A stretch of 64,000 nucleotides of DNA from JAAYDH01 sp035353055 (lineage in GTDB: Bacteria; Bacillota_I; Bacilli_A; RFN20; CAG-826), in contig DAOPYW010000001.1 of the NCBI GenBank assembly GCA_035353055.1, forward strand, positions 1 through 64,000, in the 5' to 3' direction. Made by a program: the position numbers and the translations under genes. Shown one piece after another: positions 49,248-57,632 of this stretch (positions within the stretch are counted from its first letter, which is position 1; every line of letters begins with the position of its first letter). The notes beneath the pieces were generated by a model that made no database searches, was not told where the DNA came from, and saw only the letters and a program-made list of their open reading frames with translations.

Positions 49248-51929
49248 TTAGTCGTTAATGCCGATAAAAACGGCTTCTTCTGGCTCGGCGGATTTGTTCG
49301 GGTGGCGAGCAGATACTTTCTTGCTCTTGCGGGGCTTGCGCTTGATATTCACGTTCTTAAATAGCTTAAAGAAGAACGAGCTGATCGGAGCGAATAAAAC
49401 CGTCACGATCCAAGTAGCAAAGACCACTCCGAGGAATAAGAGACCATAGATCCAAGCTGATGCATCTGGACCAAAGCCAAAGAAGCCTAAGGCAATCCAT
49501 CCGACGAAGATGGCAACTGCGCTCACGCAAGTGAAGGCATAGGAAGTCGCTTTAACCGCTAACTGATGGCGATTTTCCACCGAGTTGTCGTGATTCTTAT
49601 CTTCGAGGACCATCTCTCTCTCGCGGTTCATAATGATGACAGAAATCATCATGGCAAACATCGCGACGGCTGGAACAGCCGCTAAGACTAAAGAGGAGAC
49701 AGGCAGACGAGCGAGAGATAAGACTCCGAGGATGACACCGCTAACCGCTGTGGTCACCACGATGGAGGCTAATCCGCGAGATAAGCGATATCTCAAGACG
49801 AAGTACAAGCCAAGCACGGCGATGGAAACGCCAATTGCCAGGCCAACTGAACTAAATTTAACCGAGGATGTCTCGGAAGATTTGAGCGATTTTAAAGAGA
49901 TGCTGGTCTTGGTGGTATCGTATTCCAAATCGGAAACTGCATCAGCCAAGTGATCGTTAATGTTTCTATCATCAGTAGTTTGAACGATGGTTCCATCATT
50001 GTATAAGCCCAAAGTTTTATCGGATAAAACGATATCGAGAGCGACTACATAATAATGGTGAGTGATAGTCTCTTCTTCTAACACTTCAGCGTAAGGATCG
50101 GAGATGAGAAGGTCGATAACGTGGTTATCTTTCGTGGCTTTACCTTCGCCATCGGCGTCGTATAGAGGAGTGGCAGAAATGTCGTAGCCACTATCAGTTT
50201 TTTCATAAAGGTAGACATTAGAGAGGAAATCATAGATTGTCTTCTCATCAAAAGGAGAAGTCTCGGTATCGCTAGTCGTCTTCGCTTCAAAGTAGATTTG
50301 GGAAGAGTAGGCAGCATTTCTGTTCACGAAAGCGTTGTCGCCATTTAATGCCGCAAAGGTGATTGAACCGCCGAGGCAGGCGACGAATAAAACAGCCGAG
50401 ATGATACTGACGAGCTTGTGTCTCTTAGTGAAGTCTTTTTCCGCGTAAGCACCAAAATAGCTCTGCTTTTCTTCGTTGATGATGTTGGGAACTCTCTCGC
50501 TGTTGATGCCAAACATCTCATATTTGCCATTCAAAGCGGTGGCGTTAGTGGCTAGCCACATCATTCCCTTTAAGCCTAAAGTGTTGAGAAGGAGAGAGCA
50601 TAATCCGCCGATGACAGTGATGGCACCGAAGGCGCGGAAGATGGCTCCGCCAAATAGATAAGCGAATACGCCAAAGACAATGACGATGATATTGATATCG
50701 ATAATTGGGAGCAAAGATTTCTTGGAAGCTTCGGTGTTAGCTTTTTTCAAGCTTCTCCCGCGATAAGCTTCGCTTTTGAGTTTGGACATATAGATGGCAC
50801 CGCTGGCAATGGAAGCCACCGCTACAGCGATGACGCCCAGAACACCAAAGATGCTAAATTCGGCTGAGAACCAAATCGTCGATAATAAGCCGAGATAAGC
50901 AGAGCTGATGCTGAGAGTGCCGATGGCTAAGGCACCCATCCGGTAATAGATGACCAAGATGAGAGCTAGCACGACGAGGACAAATAAGGTCGCTGACATG
51001 GTGCGATTCCAAGCTAAGCGATCGTAGTTGATCAATGTTTCGATGGAAGAGGTGATTCTCTCTTCGTACATGAATTGAACTTTGTAGTCGATGGCGCCGG
51101 CGTTGATTAAATTGATAAAGAAGCGGGCGTTATTATAAGCGAAGGTCTTCTCATCGACCGAGGCTTTGCCATCGCTGTTGGTATCGAGATTGATAAGGCT
51201 GAAGAGGCGATTGTTGTCATCGTCTTTATAGTATTGAATCTTGGGATCAGATGAGACTTCGAATTTCATCAATAGGCGGCTGTTGTATTTATTGTTGGAA
51301 TCGGTGGCTGCTTCGAAGTTGCACTTGCCTTCTTCGTAGTCATACCAAAGGTATAAGAAATATTTATAGGTCTTCTCTTCGCTTTGACCGCTGGAGGATT
51401 CTTCAGCGTATGTGTGGTCTTCTTCGGAGAGATCATCGCGAGCAACTTGCAATAGCTCGTCGACAGGAGTGGTGTTAACAGGGAGCAAAATGGCCGGATA
51501 ACCTTGATAAGTGCTGATCGTCGCTTTTTTACCTTCGAGGAGGAATTCATCGGCGGTTAAAGCGTCGTCGCCATAAGTTAATCCGAGATTGCCATTAAAG
51601 GTCAAATAGGTGGAGATATTTTGGTAGTCAGAGCTGGTCTTCTCCGTCAATCTCACTTTGACAGTATCGTAGCCAACTGTCAAAATCTCATAGGAAGTCA
51701 CCTTCGCGGTGTTGAGCCGCTTTTTCATCATCTTGGTGATGTTGTCAACCGCGGTGGTATCCTGAAATTCGACGTCTTCTTCGTCTTTGTCAGAGATGCG
51801 AAAAGTAATCTCTCTTCCATTTTCAAATTGATTGTTAGAATTCACTTTCGTGATCTCTCCAATAAAGGTCGTTCCCACTACAACTAAAGCGGTGAAGGCC
51901 AAGACAATATAAGCCCAAAGTCTACGCAT
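49248..51929 (-). CDS. secDF: Fused protein translocase subunit SecDF, divergent
   Basis: 893 residues, SecD and SecF in one chain with two sets of six membrane helices (near 312-460 and the C-terminal third), each preceded by a large extracellular domain; the first includes a Ser/Glu-rich insert near 165-190. Helix-1-type N terminus MRRLWAYIVLAFTALVVVG. The conserved SecD helix-4 motif AVDAN is SIASG here (Ala375 at the essential Asp position), and the SecF NDT motif is MIS. Both proton-relay Asp are thus missing. It still aligns in length and in the following R-G-R-S. ATG 51929 follows AGGAGG; the frame from 52034 lacks one. It lies after ruvAB as in Firmicutes. Confidence 0.85.
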   Translation of the reverse strand: MRRLWAYIVLAFTALVVVGTTFIGEITKVNSNNQFENGREITFRISDKDEEDVEFQDTTAVDNITKMMKKRLNTAKVTSYEILTVGYDTVKVRLTEKTSSDYQNISTYLTFNGNLGLTYGDDALTADEFLLEGKKATISTYQGYPAILLPVNTTPVDELLQVARDDLSEEDHTYAEESSSGQSEEKTYKYFLYLWYDYEEGKCNFEAATDSNNKYNSRLLMKFEVSSDPKIQYYKDDDNNRLFSLINLDTNSDGKASVDEKTFAYNNARFFINLINAGAIDYKVQFMYEERITSSIETLINYDRLAWNRTMSATLFVLVVLALILVIYYRMGALAIGTLSISSAYLGLLSTIWFSAEFSIFGVLGVIAVAVASIASGAIYMSKLKSEAYRGRSLKKANTEASKKSLLPIIDINIIVIVFGVFAYLFGGAIFRAFGAITVIGGLCSLLLNTLGLKGMMWLATNATALNGKYEMFGINSERVPNIINEEKQSYFGAYAEKDFTKRHKLVSIISAVLFVACLGGSITFAALNGDNAFVNRNAAYSSQIYFEAKTTSDTETSPFDEKTIYDFLSNVYLYEKTDSGYDISATPLYDADGEGKATKDNHVIDLLISDPYAEVLEEETITHHYYVVALDIVLSDKTLGLYNDGTIVQTTDDRNINDHLADAVSDLEYDTTKTSISLKSLKSSETSSVKFSSVGLAIGVSIAVLGLYFVLRYRLSRGLASIVVTTAVSGVILGVLSLARLPVSSLVLAAVPAVAMFAMMISVIIMNREREMVLEDKNHDNSVENRHQLAVKATSYAFTCVSAVAIFVGWIALGFFGFGPDASAWIYGLLFLGVVFATWIVTVLFAPISSFFFKLFKNVNIKRKPRKSKKVSARHPNKSAEPEEAVFIGIND

Positions 51930-51968
51930 AATTCTTCCTCCTGAGTGATAATGCAGCGCTGGCGCGCC

Positions 51969-52022
51969 TATGTTATAACATACAACAGATGCGCGTCGTA
52001 TGCAATAGTATTTTGCGCGCAT
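51969..52022 (-). promoter_or_regulatory. Promoter of secDF with palindromes
   Basis: Minus-strand TTGCAT (52005-52000), 17-bp spacer, TATGTT (51982-51977), which lies within the perfect palindrome TATGTTATAACATA (51969-51982). An outer inverted repeat ATGCGCG/CGCGCAT (51989-51995, 52016-52022) flanks the -35. The region is unusually rich in GCGC compared with its surroundings. Confidence 0.5.
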
Positions 52023-52066
52023 GAGCGGACACATTGCGCGATACTCTTCGATTCATCGAAGAAAGG

Positions 52067-53071
52067 CTAAAATAATTTATTCTGATGCAAAATTTTTAAG
52101 TGCTCGTAAGCTTTTTGATTGGCAATTCGTCCGCGAGGGGTCCTCTCAATCATCCCGATTTGCAAAAGATATGGCTCGTAAACATCTTCCAAGTTAGGTA
52201 TTTCTTCGCCGATAGCGTTGGCTAAAGTCTCGAGCCCGACGGGACCACCATGGAAGCGATTGATCAGGGTCTCTAGATACCGGACATCGACATCATCGAG
52301 TCCGATCTCGTCGACTTTTAAAGCCTTCAATGCTTTCTCAGCATCTTCTAAAGAGATGGAATCCTTGCCTTCAAAGTTGGCGAAATCTCTCACTCTTTTG
52401 AAGAGTCGGTTCGCGATTCGAGGAGTGCCTCGGCTTCGCTGGCTGATCATCGTCGCAGCTTCAGGAGATATCTCCGTTTTAAAGACTTTTGAAGTTCTCA
52501 AGACAATCTGGCGAATCTCATCTTCGTCGTAGTAATTGATCTTTTCAGTGATGCCAAAGCGAGCTCTTAATGGCGAGCTTAGATTGCCTGCGCGAGTGGT
52601 CGCACCAATGAGCGTAAAAGGCGGCAGATCCATCGTCAGAGAACGGGAGCCATTTTCGCGGTTGATGACCACCGAAAAGCGGAAGTCTTCCATCGCGGTA
52701 AAAAGCGATTCTTCGATGATGCGAGGCAGGCGATGTATCTCATCGATAAAAAGGATATCACCAGGCTTTAAATCCGATAAAATGGCGGCGAGATCACCAG
52801 TCTTTTCGATGCTCGGGCCAGTGGCGACGTGGATGTTGGCTTTCATCTCGTTAGCGATGACGTAAGCTAAAGTCGTTTTTCCTAAGCCGGGAGGGCCATA
52901 AAATAAGAGGTGATCGAGGGGTTCATCGCGATGGAGAGCCGCGCCAATAAAAATCTTTAGATTTTTCTTTAAGTCCTTTTGCCCGACATATTCAGCCAGG
53001 GTGCGAGGGCGCAAAGAAATCTCTTCTTGGCGATCGATTTCATGGGGTAAAGCATCTACAAGTCTCGGCAT
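52067..53071 (-). CDS. ruvB: Holliday junction branch-migration ATPase RuvB
   Basis: Hexameric AAA+ motor. 334 residues. SLRPRTLAEYVGQKDLKKNL, Walker A GPPGLGKTTLA, Walker B ILFIDEIHRLPR, sensor 1 LIGATTRAGNLSSPLRARFG, arginine sensor RGTPRIANRL, C-terminal winged helix with ERTPRGR. Eight bases after ruvA. No ruvC is adjacent, as in Firmicutes. Confidence 0.98.
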   Translation of the reverse strand: MPRLVDALPHEIDRQEEISLRPRTLAEYVGQKDLKKNLKIFIGAALHRDEPLDHLLFYGPPGLGKTTLAYVIANEMKANIHVATGPSIEKTGDLAAILSDLKPGDILFIDEIHRLPRIIEESLFTAMEDFRFSVVINRENGSRSLTMDLPPFTLIGATTRAGNLSSPLRARFGITEKINYYDEDEIRQIVLRTSKVFKTEISPEAATMISQRSRGTPRIANRLFKRVRDFANFEGKDSISLEDAEKALKALKVDEIGLDDVDVRYLETLINRFHGGPVGLETLANAIGEEIPNLEDVYEPYLLQIGMIERTPRGRIANQKAYEHLKILHQNKLF

Positions 53072-53079
53072 ATGTTCTC

Positions 53080-53646
53080 CTATTTTTTCTTTAGTTCATT
53101 GAGCTTAACGAGGGCTAAACGCAAGATATCTTCTGGCTTGGCATCGGGCTCATTGATGGTCGCTAAAATGCGGTCGATGGCGGCGCCTTTAAAGCCCATT
53201 TCTTTGAGGGCGTCATAGACGTCTTCGTAGACTTCGGGATCGCCTTTGCTACCACCGGTTAAAACACCCTTTAAATCGAGGATGATCTGAGCGGCAGCTT
53301 TCGCGCCGATTCCGGGAAGTTTTTTTAGGTACGCCACGTTGTTGCTTGCAATCGCAGTGATCACTTGTTGCGGGGTAGTCGCTTTCAGGGCATTGATCGC
53401 TGTGCGAGGTCCGAGACCCTTTACTTTAATCAAGGATAAAAAGACCGATTTTTCTTCTAAAGACTTAAAGCCAATGAGGTATTGCTCATCTTCCCTGATC
53501 ACATTATGAGTGTAGAGGAAAATGTCTTGCCCCACTTCGTAATCGTCGATGTGGGACACGAGGACTTGATAGCCGACATCATGTACATCGATGATGACCG
53601 TGTCTTTCTCCAGCTGTGCGATTCGACCTTTAAGGAAATAAATCAT
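53080..53646 (-). CDS. ruvA: Holliday junction DNA helicase subunit RuvA
   Basis: Tetrameric junction-binding protein. 188 residues. OB fold (MIYFLKGRIAQLEKDTVIIDVHDVGYQV part), helix-hairpin-helix repeats (LIKVKGLGPRTAINAL; LKKLPGIGAKAAAQIILDLKG), C-terminal RuvB-contact domain (ALKEMGFKGAAIDRIL). GAGGAG precedes ATG 53646, 14 bases after a small membrane-protein gene. Confidence 0.96.
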   Translation of the reverse strand: MIYFLKGRIAQLEKDTVIIDVHDVGYQVLVSHIDDYEVGQDIFLYTHNVIREDEQYLIGFKSLEEKSVFLSLIKVKGLGPRTAINALKATTPQQVITAIASNNVAYLKKLPGIGAKAAAQIILDLKGVLTGGSKGDPEVYEDVYDALKEMGFKGAAIDRILATINEPDAKPEDILRLALVKLNELKKK

Positions 53647-53660
53647 AAGTCTTCTCCTCT

Positions 53661-53759
53661 TTATTGAAACAAAATAATAAACAAGACGATAAGTCCGAGA
53701 GACAAGAGAGCCGTGATCAGGCTAGCTAATATCGCGATGACTGTCCGTTTATTTTCCAT
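53661..53759 (-). CDS. Small single-pass membrane protein (32 residues)
   Basis: A short frame between nadE and ruvA: begins MENKRTVIAILASLI and ends in a continuous hydrophobic run LGLIVLFIILFQ. Charged N terminus (Glu, Lys, Arg), then about 24 apolar residues. The ATG overlaps the nadE stop by 11 bases (ATGGAAAATAA); the Shine-Dalgarno is weak (GAGAAAAAG). It fits exactly in an otherwise unexplained gap of the obg-nadE-ruvA-ruvB run. Function unknown; chance coding is possible. Confidence 0.55.
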   Translation of the reverse strand: MENKRTVIAILASLITALLSLGLIVLFIILFQ

Positions 53760-54498
53760 CTTTTTCTCGAATGTAATCTATCGGAGTGGGGATGGGATCG
53801 CGTTTGTGGCGGCTGATTTCGTGGAGGTGATCAATGCGCTTTTTCGCGGTTTCATCGATCTCTTTTCCTAATAGGAAGCGGTCTAAGTCGCGGTAGGTCA
53901 CACCCATCTCTTTTTCATCGGTCTGGCCAGGGAATAAGCCGGCTGAAGGAACGCGATTAACCAAGTAATCAGGCACTCCTAAAAGCTTCGCGGCTTCTAA
54001 AACTTCCGATTTAACTAAGTGAACAATGGGCATTAAATCAACTGCACCATCGCCATATTTAGTGAAGTATCCAGTGTATCTTTCATCTTTATTATCAGTG
54101 CCGAGGACTAAGCCATTCGCGGTCTGAGCATAAGCGTATAAAATCGTCATTCTAATTCGCACTTTGAGATTAGCGAGAGCCACAGAGCTGAGTTCAATGC
54201 CTTGGGCTTTGAACTGCTTCACGGTTTCATGGAAGCTATTTGAACCATCGATAATCAAGTGCCGAAGGTCAAACTGCTTAGCGAGGTAAATTGCATCCTT
54301 TAAGTCATCAGGATGAGAGTCGATAGGAATCATGATGCACATCAGCTTTTCTCTTCCGACCGCTTGAGTAGCTAAAACCGCCGTCAGGGAGGAATCAATG
54401 CCGCCCGAAAGGCCGAGCACATAAGTGGACATGTTGGTTTTGGTCAGCGTGTCTTTCAAAAACTTTTTGATTTCCTGAAGATAGTCCTGCAAAATCAT
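53749..54498 (-). CDS. nadE: NH3-dependent NAD+ synthetase
   Basis: Amidates NAD adenylate using ammonia. 249 residues, synthetase domain only (no glutaminase). PP-loop LGLSGGIDSSLTAVLA, GTDNKDERYTGYFTKYGDGAVDLMP, KSEVLEAAKLLGVP, and SAGLFPGQTDEKEMGVTYRDLD. Three bases after obg. Confidence 0.97.
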   Translation of the reverse strand: MILQDYLQEIKKFLKDTLTKTNMSTYVLGLSGGIDSSLTAVLATQAVGREKLMCIMIPIDSHPDDLKDAIYLAKQFDLRHLIIDGSNSFHETVKQFKAQGIELSSVALANLKVRIRMTILYAYAQTANGLVLGTDNKDERYTGYFTKYGDGAVDLMPIVHLVKSEVLEAAKLLGVPDYLVNRVPSAGLFPGQTDEKEMGVTYRDLDRFLLGKEIDETAKKRIDHLHEISRHKRDPIPTPIDYIREKDGK

Positions 54499-54501
54499 GT
54501 T

Positions 54502-55779
54502 TTACCTCCAATATTCAAAGGAAAAGTCATCGAGGAAGACGGTGTCTCCGTCTGAGGCCCCGAGTTTTTCCAGAGCATCGTCAATTTGCAACTTGCGGAT
54601 TTTCATCATCAAAACCATCATGCCTTCGTCGGTGGAGATGTTGGTCATGCGGTAGAACTTGATAATTTTATCTCCTTCAATTCTCCATCTATGAGCATCC
54701 ATGCGGCGAATAGTAAATGTTTTTTCCTCTTCGGGTAGCTCATAAATCTTATGTTCGAGTTCCTCTTCGTTTTCTCCGTAGAGAGGGAAAGCGGGAGTTT
54801 TATCGAGTAAATCAGCGCATTGATATAGGAGTTTATCAAGGCCTTCTTCAGTGATGGCAGAGATGGGAATAATCGGCAAATTAACTTGCTTTTGGAATTT
54901 CACCAATCGCTCCTTAGCTCCTTCTTCATCCATCTTGCTAGCGACGAGGATCACCGGTCGCTTGTCGAGGCCAAATCCATAGCTCTTTAGCTCATTGTTA
55001 ATAATCAAATAATCGCTGTAGGGATCGCGGTCTGATAGCCCCATGTTCACGATGTGAACAATCACTCGGCATCTCTCGATGTGACGGAGAAAGCGGAGGC
55101 CTAAGCCTTTGCCTTGATGAGCGCCTTCAATTAACCCTGGAAGGTCCGCCATCACAAAGCTTCTTCCATCCTTGGATGTCACAACTCCCAAGTTGGGAAC
55201 GATGGTCGTGAAAGGATAGTCCGCGATTTCGGGACGAGCGCTTGATACGAGAGATAAAAGAGTGGATTTACCCACGCTGGGATATCCCACTAAGCCGACA
55301 TCGGCTAATAATTTTAATTCTAAGATGAGCCTCTTGGTTTCACCTGGCTCACCATTTTCCGCAACTTTAGGAGTGCGATTGGTCGAGCTCTTAAAGCAGG
55401 TATTGCCTCGCCCACCACGGCCACCTTTGGCCACGACGATGGTCTTGCCATCTTCGTTTAAGTCGCCGAGAACGCGATTGTCATTCTCTTCGAAGATGAC
55501 AGTTCCGACTGGCACATCGATGATTAAATCGTCGCGCGATTTGCCGTACTGATTCTTGATTCCACCTTTTTCGCCATCTGGGCCGATAAAGGTTCTGCTA
55601 TGGCGGAAGTTGTAGAGGGTATTGATGTGGCTGTTAGCTTTGAAGATAATGCTCGCTCCACGCCCTCCGTTACCACCGGCTGGTCCGCCATTAGGCATAT
55701 ATTTTTCACGGAGAAAAGCGATGGCACCGTCGCCACCTTTGCCGCTTCGAACTTCTACTACTGCGCGATCGATAAACAT
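54502..55779 (-). CDS. obg: GTPase ObgE/CgtA
   Basis: 50S-assembly GTPase. 425 residues. N-terminal Obg glycine-rich fold (VEVRSGKGGDGAIAFLREKY; GPAGGNGGRG), G domain (GYPSVGKSTLLSL; DLPGLIEGAHQGKGLGLRFLRHIERC; SKMD instead of NKxD; SAIT), and a C-terminal OCT domain (EEKTFTIRRMDAHRWRIEGD). Start ATG 55779 with GAGGAG eight bases upstream; the frame from 55827 crosses the promoter. Separated from rpmA by a terminator, unlike the usual rplU-rpmA-obg co-transcription. Confidence 0.97.
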   Translation of the reverse strand: MFIDRAVVEVRSGKGGDGAIAFLREKYMPNGGPAGGNGGRGASIIFKANSHINTLYNFRHSRTFIGPDGEKGGIKNQYGKSRDDLIIDVPVGTVIFEENDNRVLGDLNEDGKTIVVAKGGRGGRGNTCFKSSTNRTPKVAENGEPGETKRLILELKLLADVGLVGYPSVGKSTLLSLVSSARPEIADYPFTTIVPNLGVVTSKDGRSFVMADLPGLIEGAHQGKGLGLRFLRHIERCRVIVHIVNMGLSDRDPYSDYLIINNELKSYGFGLDKRPVILVASKMDEEGAKERLVKFQKQVNLPIIPISAITEEGLDKLLYQCADLLDKTPAFPLYGENEEELEHKIYELPEEEKTFTIRRMDAHRWRIEGDKIIKFYRMTNISTDEGMMVLMMKIRKLQIDDALEKLGASDGDTVFLDDFSFEYWR

Positions 55780-55792
55780 ATAATATGCTCCT

Positions 55793-55807
55793 CTTGTATT
55801 ATACAAG
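55793..55807 (-). promoter_or_regulatory. Promoter -10 of obg inside a perfect palindrome
   Basis: CTTGTATTATACAAG (plus strand) is a near-perfect 15-base palindrome; on the minus strand it contains TATAAT (55803-55798). +1 is near 55791, giving a 12-base leader consisting mostly of the Shine-Dalgarno. Confidence 0.5.
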
Positions 55808-55810
55808 TAG

Positions 55811-55841
55811 ATAAAGAAAAAGACCACATTTTAGTGGTCTT
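55811..55841 (-). terminator. Terminator of rplU-prp-rpmA
   Basis: Minus-strand AAGACCAC-TAAAAT-GTGGTCTT followed by TTTCTTT. Confidence 0.85.
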
Positions 55842-55857
55842 AATCGCAATTTTTTAA

Positions 55858-56142
55858 TTATTCACTGACGACGATTTTTACGGCAGTGCGATCTTTTCCA
55901 ACTCGATAATACTTGGCTACACCACTGGCGGTAGCAAAAATTGTATCATCTTTCCCAATTTGGGTATTTTCTCCTGGATAGATTTTCGTGCCCCTTTGAC
56001 GATAGATAATGGAACCAGCATGGCACCATTGACCGTCAGCGACTTTGGCGCCTAATCGGCGACCAGCAGAATCGCGGCCGTTCTTTGTCGACCCAACACC
56101 TTTTTTAGAAGCGAAGAGTTGAAGATTTAATTTAAACATCAT
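55858..56142 (-). CDS. rpmA: 50S ribosomal protein L27
   Basis: 94-residue L27. The N terminus MFKLNLQLFASKKG is the Firmicutes-type extension removed by the protease Prp after Phe to expose the peptidyl-transferase-centre tail beginning ASKKG. Body: STKNGRDSAGRRLGAKVADG, IYRQRGTKIYPG. ATG 56142 and 56139 are adjacent; either gives the same mature protein. Shine-Dalgarno AAAGGGTG. Confidence 0.97.
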   Translation of the reverse strand: MMFKLNLQLFASKKGVGSTKNGRDSAGRRLGAKVADGQWCHAGSIIYRQRGTKIYPGENTQIGKDDTIFATASGVAKYYRVGKDRTAVKIVVSE

Positions 56143-56159
56143 AATCTATGACACCCTTT

Positions 56160-56465
56160 CTAAAGTTTTTTTACTTGGACAAAGTCTTGATGGCTATCAG
56201 CGATGGTTTCTAAACCAGAGATGATGGTCTCAACCACGACTTCATCATGTGGGGAAAGAGACTGTTTGACTTCTAGAGAAGCATAACCTTCTTTGAGGAT
56301 TAGTTCGAGACTTGTGACATCTTGGATGGCATTGAATCCGCCGGTGAGGACAGCAGACACTGCCGCACAGACAAGATCCTTGCCATAAGGTGCGCTGTCA
56401 GCGTGACCTTTGACCTCGAGGAGCTTAACTTTCTTTCCTTCTTGTTTGATTAAAATTTTAATCAT
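56160..56465 (-). CDS. prp: Ribosomal-processing cysteine protease Prp
   Basis: Cleaves the L27 N-terminal extension (formerly YsxB/DUF464). 101 residues. Catalytic His and Cys in KGHADSAPYGKDLVCAAVSA, the family signature; SLELILKEGYASLEV and the C-terminal helix follow. ATG 56465 is one base after the rplU stop; the frame from 56486 lies in rplU. It is encoded between L21 and its substrate L27, as in Firmicutes. Confidence 0.95.
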   Translation of the reverse strand: MIKILIKQEGKKVKLLEVKGHADSAPYGKDLVCAAVSAVLTGGFNAIQDVTSLELILKEGYASLEVKQSLSPHDEVVVETIISGLETIADSHQDFVQVKKL

Positions 56466-56466
56466 G

Positions 56467-56775
56467 TTAATTGTTGATGGCTTCAATCACTAAGCATGTG
56501 TATGGTTGGCGATGACCAATGGTTTTATGGTAATTTGCCTTTGCTTTGTACTTGAAGACACGAATCTTTTTGGATAAGCCTTGTTTTTCCACTTTCGCGG
56601 TGACGGTTGCACCAGCGACATATGGAGTTCCGACTTTCATCGACTTGTTGCTGACGAGCAGAACTTTGTCGAAGGTAACGGTCGAGTTGACTTCAGCTTC
56701 TAACTTCTCAACGAAGATTTTAGAACCGACTTCAACGCGAATTTGCTTACCACCAGTTTCGATAATTGCGTACAT
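56467..56775 (-). CDS. rplU: 50S ribosomal protein L21
   Basis: 102 residues. MYAIIETGGKQIRVEVG start, DKVLLVSNKSMKVGTPYVAGA core, KIRVFKYKAKANYHKTIGHRQPYT signature. ATG 56775 behind AGGAGGG. It is preceded by a structured leader of about 100 bases that probably gives feedback control. Confidence 0.97.
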   Translation of the reverse strand: MYAIIETGGKQIRVEVGSKIFVEKLEAEVNSTVTFDKVLLVSNKSMKVGTPYVAGATVTAKVEKQGLSKKIRVFKYKAKANYHKTIGHRQPYTCLVIEAINN

Positions 56776-56909
56776 AATGTCCCTCCTTATCAATTCACTA
56801 ATGACTCGCTATTAAGGTATCTTAATAGATTTTAAAACCTTTTCTATGCGGTTGTAGCTTGTGAGGCGACAACGTTTGTAATATAACATATGTTATAAAG
56901 GGGTGTCAA
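56776..56909 (-). promoter_or_regulatory. Promoter and structured leader of rplU-prp-rpmA (candidate L21 leader)
   Basis: Promoter on the minus strand: TTGACA (56909-56904), 18-bp spacer, TATATT (56885-56880), +1 near 56873. The leader of about 98 bases starts with a GTTGT...ACAAC stem (56873-56851) and holds CTATTAAG-ATAC-CTTAATAG (56828-56809) before the Shine-Dalgarno. The position and structure suit a Firmicutes L21 r-protein leader, but I could not match the consensus base by base. Confidence 0.55.
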
Positions 56910-56921
56910 TTTACTTTTCAC

Positions 56922-57632
56922 TTATTTTTTGGGGATAAAAGCGTTGGTTTGGAAAGAATAAGCTCCTTCATCGCTGATAATCAGATGATCGATGAGGGAA
57001 AAGCCGATTCTCTTTGCTTCAGTAATAATCGCAGAAGTAAAGGCAATGTCTTGATTAGAGGGTTCGATGTGATTGCCGGGGTGATTATGAATCAAATAGA
57101 AATATGTTCCTTTGTTTAGGATCAGGGTTCGCAAGATATCTCGAATTGAACAGGAGACATTGTTCTCGCTCCCGATGGATAAGAGGTGCTCGTGAATGAT
57201 CTTCTTTTGGCGATTTAAGGTGATGATGATTATTTTCTCTTGGAGCTGTCCAGAGAGCATGGGAGCGTATTTTTGATAAATCATCTGAAAATCGGCAGCT
57301 GAGTTTTCGGGCTCAGCGCTTCCAATCTGATAGCGCTTGCCTAATTCTAAGGTCGCTGATAGTTTGATGGCCGAGGTTTTGTTCAAGCCTGAGTAGGCGA
57401 GAAAATCTTGATATGGGCAATGAAATACATTGAAAAGGCCTCGCTTGTCGCGGATGATTTCATGGGCGATATCAAGAGCGGAGTGATTCTTAGTTCCTGA
57501 GCCGATAATAATCGCTAACAATTCGACATTTGAAAGCGATTCAATGCCGTAGCGCATTGCCTTTTCTCTTGGCCTTTCGAGGGGCGGCAAATTCTTGATC
57601 TGCGTCAAAATCAGCTCCAGGTGAATTTCCAT
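56922..57632 (-). CDS. radC: RadC family JAB/MPN-domain protein
   Basis: 236 residues if started at ATG 57632. N-terminal helix-hairpin-helix (ERPREKAMRYGIESLSNVELLAIIIGSG) and JAMM metal site (HEHLLSIGSENN, LIHNHPGNHIEPSNQD). RadC is no longer considered a proven repair protein; function unknown. The start is uncertain: ATG 57632 overlaps the upstream peptide gene by 22 bases with a poor Shine-Dalgarno, whereas TTG 57608 lies just after the peptide stop with GGAG six bases upstream and matches the usual N terminus better. Confidence 0.9.
   Translation of the reverse strand: MEIHLELILTQIKNLPPLERPREKAMRYGIESLSNVELLAIIIGSGTKNHSALDIAHEIIRDKRGLFNVFHCPYQDFLAYSGLNKTSAIKLSATLELGKRYQIGSAEPENSAADFQMIYQKYAPMLSGQLQEKIIIITLNRQKKIIHEHLLSIGSENNVSCSIRDILRTLILNKGTYFYLIHNHPGNHIEPSNQDIAFTSAIITEAKRIGFSLIDHLIISDEGAYSFQTNAFIPKK

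Noticed and set aside
56880..56894. AACATATGTT core resembling a B. subtilis LexA box in the rplU promoter
   Set aside because: Lacks the outer G and C (GAAC...GTTC), and the bases are explained by the AT-rich promoter spacer of a ribosomal-protein operon.
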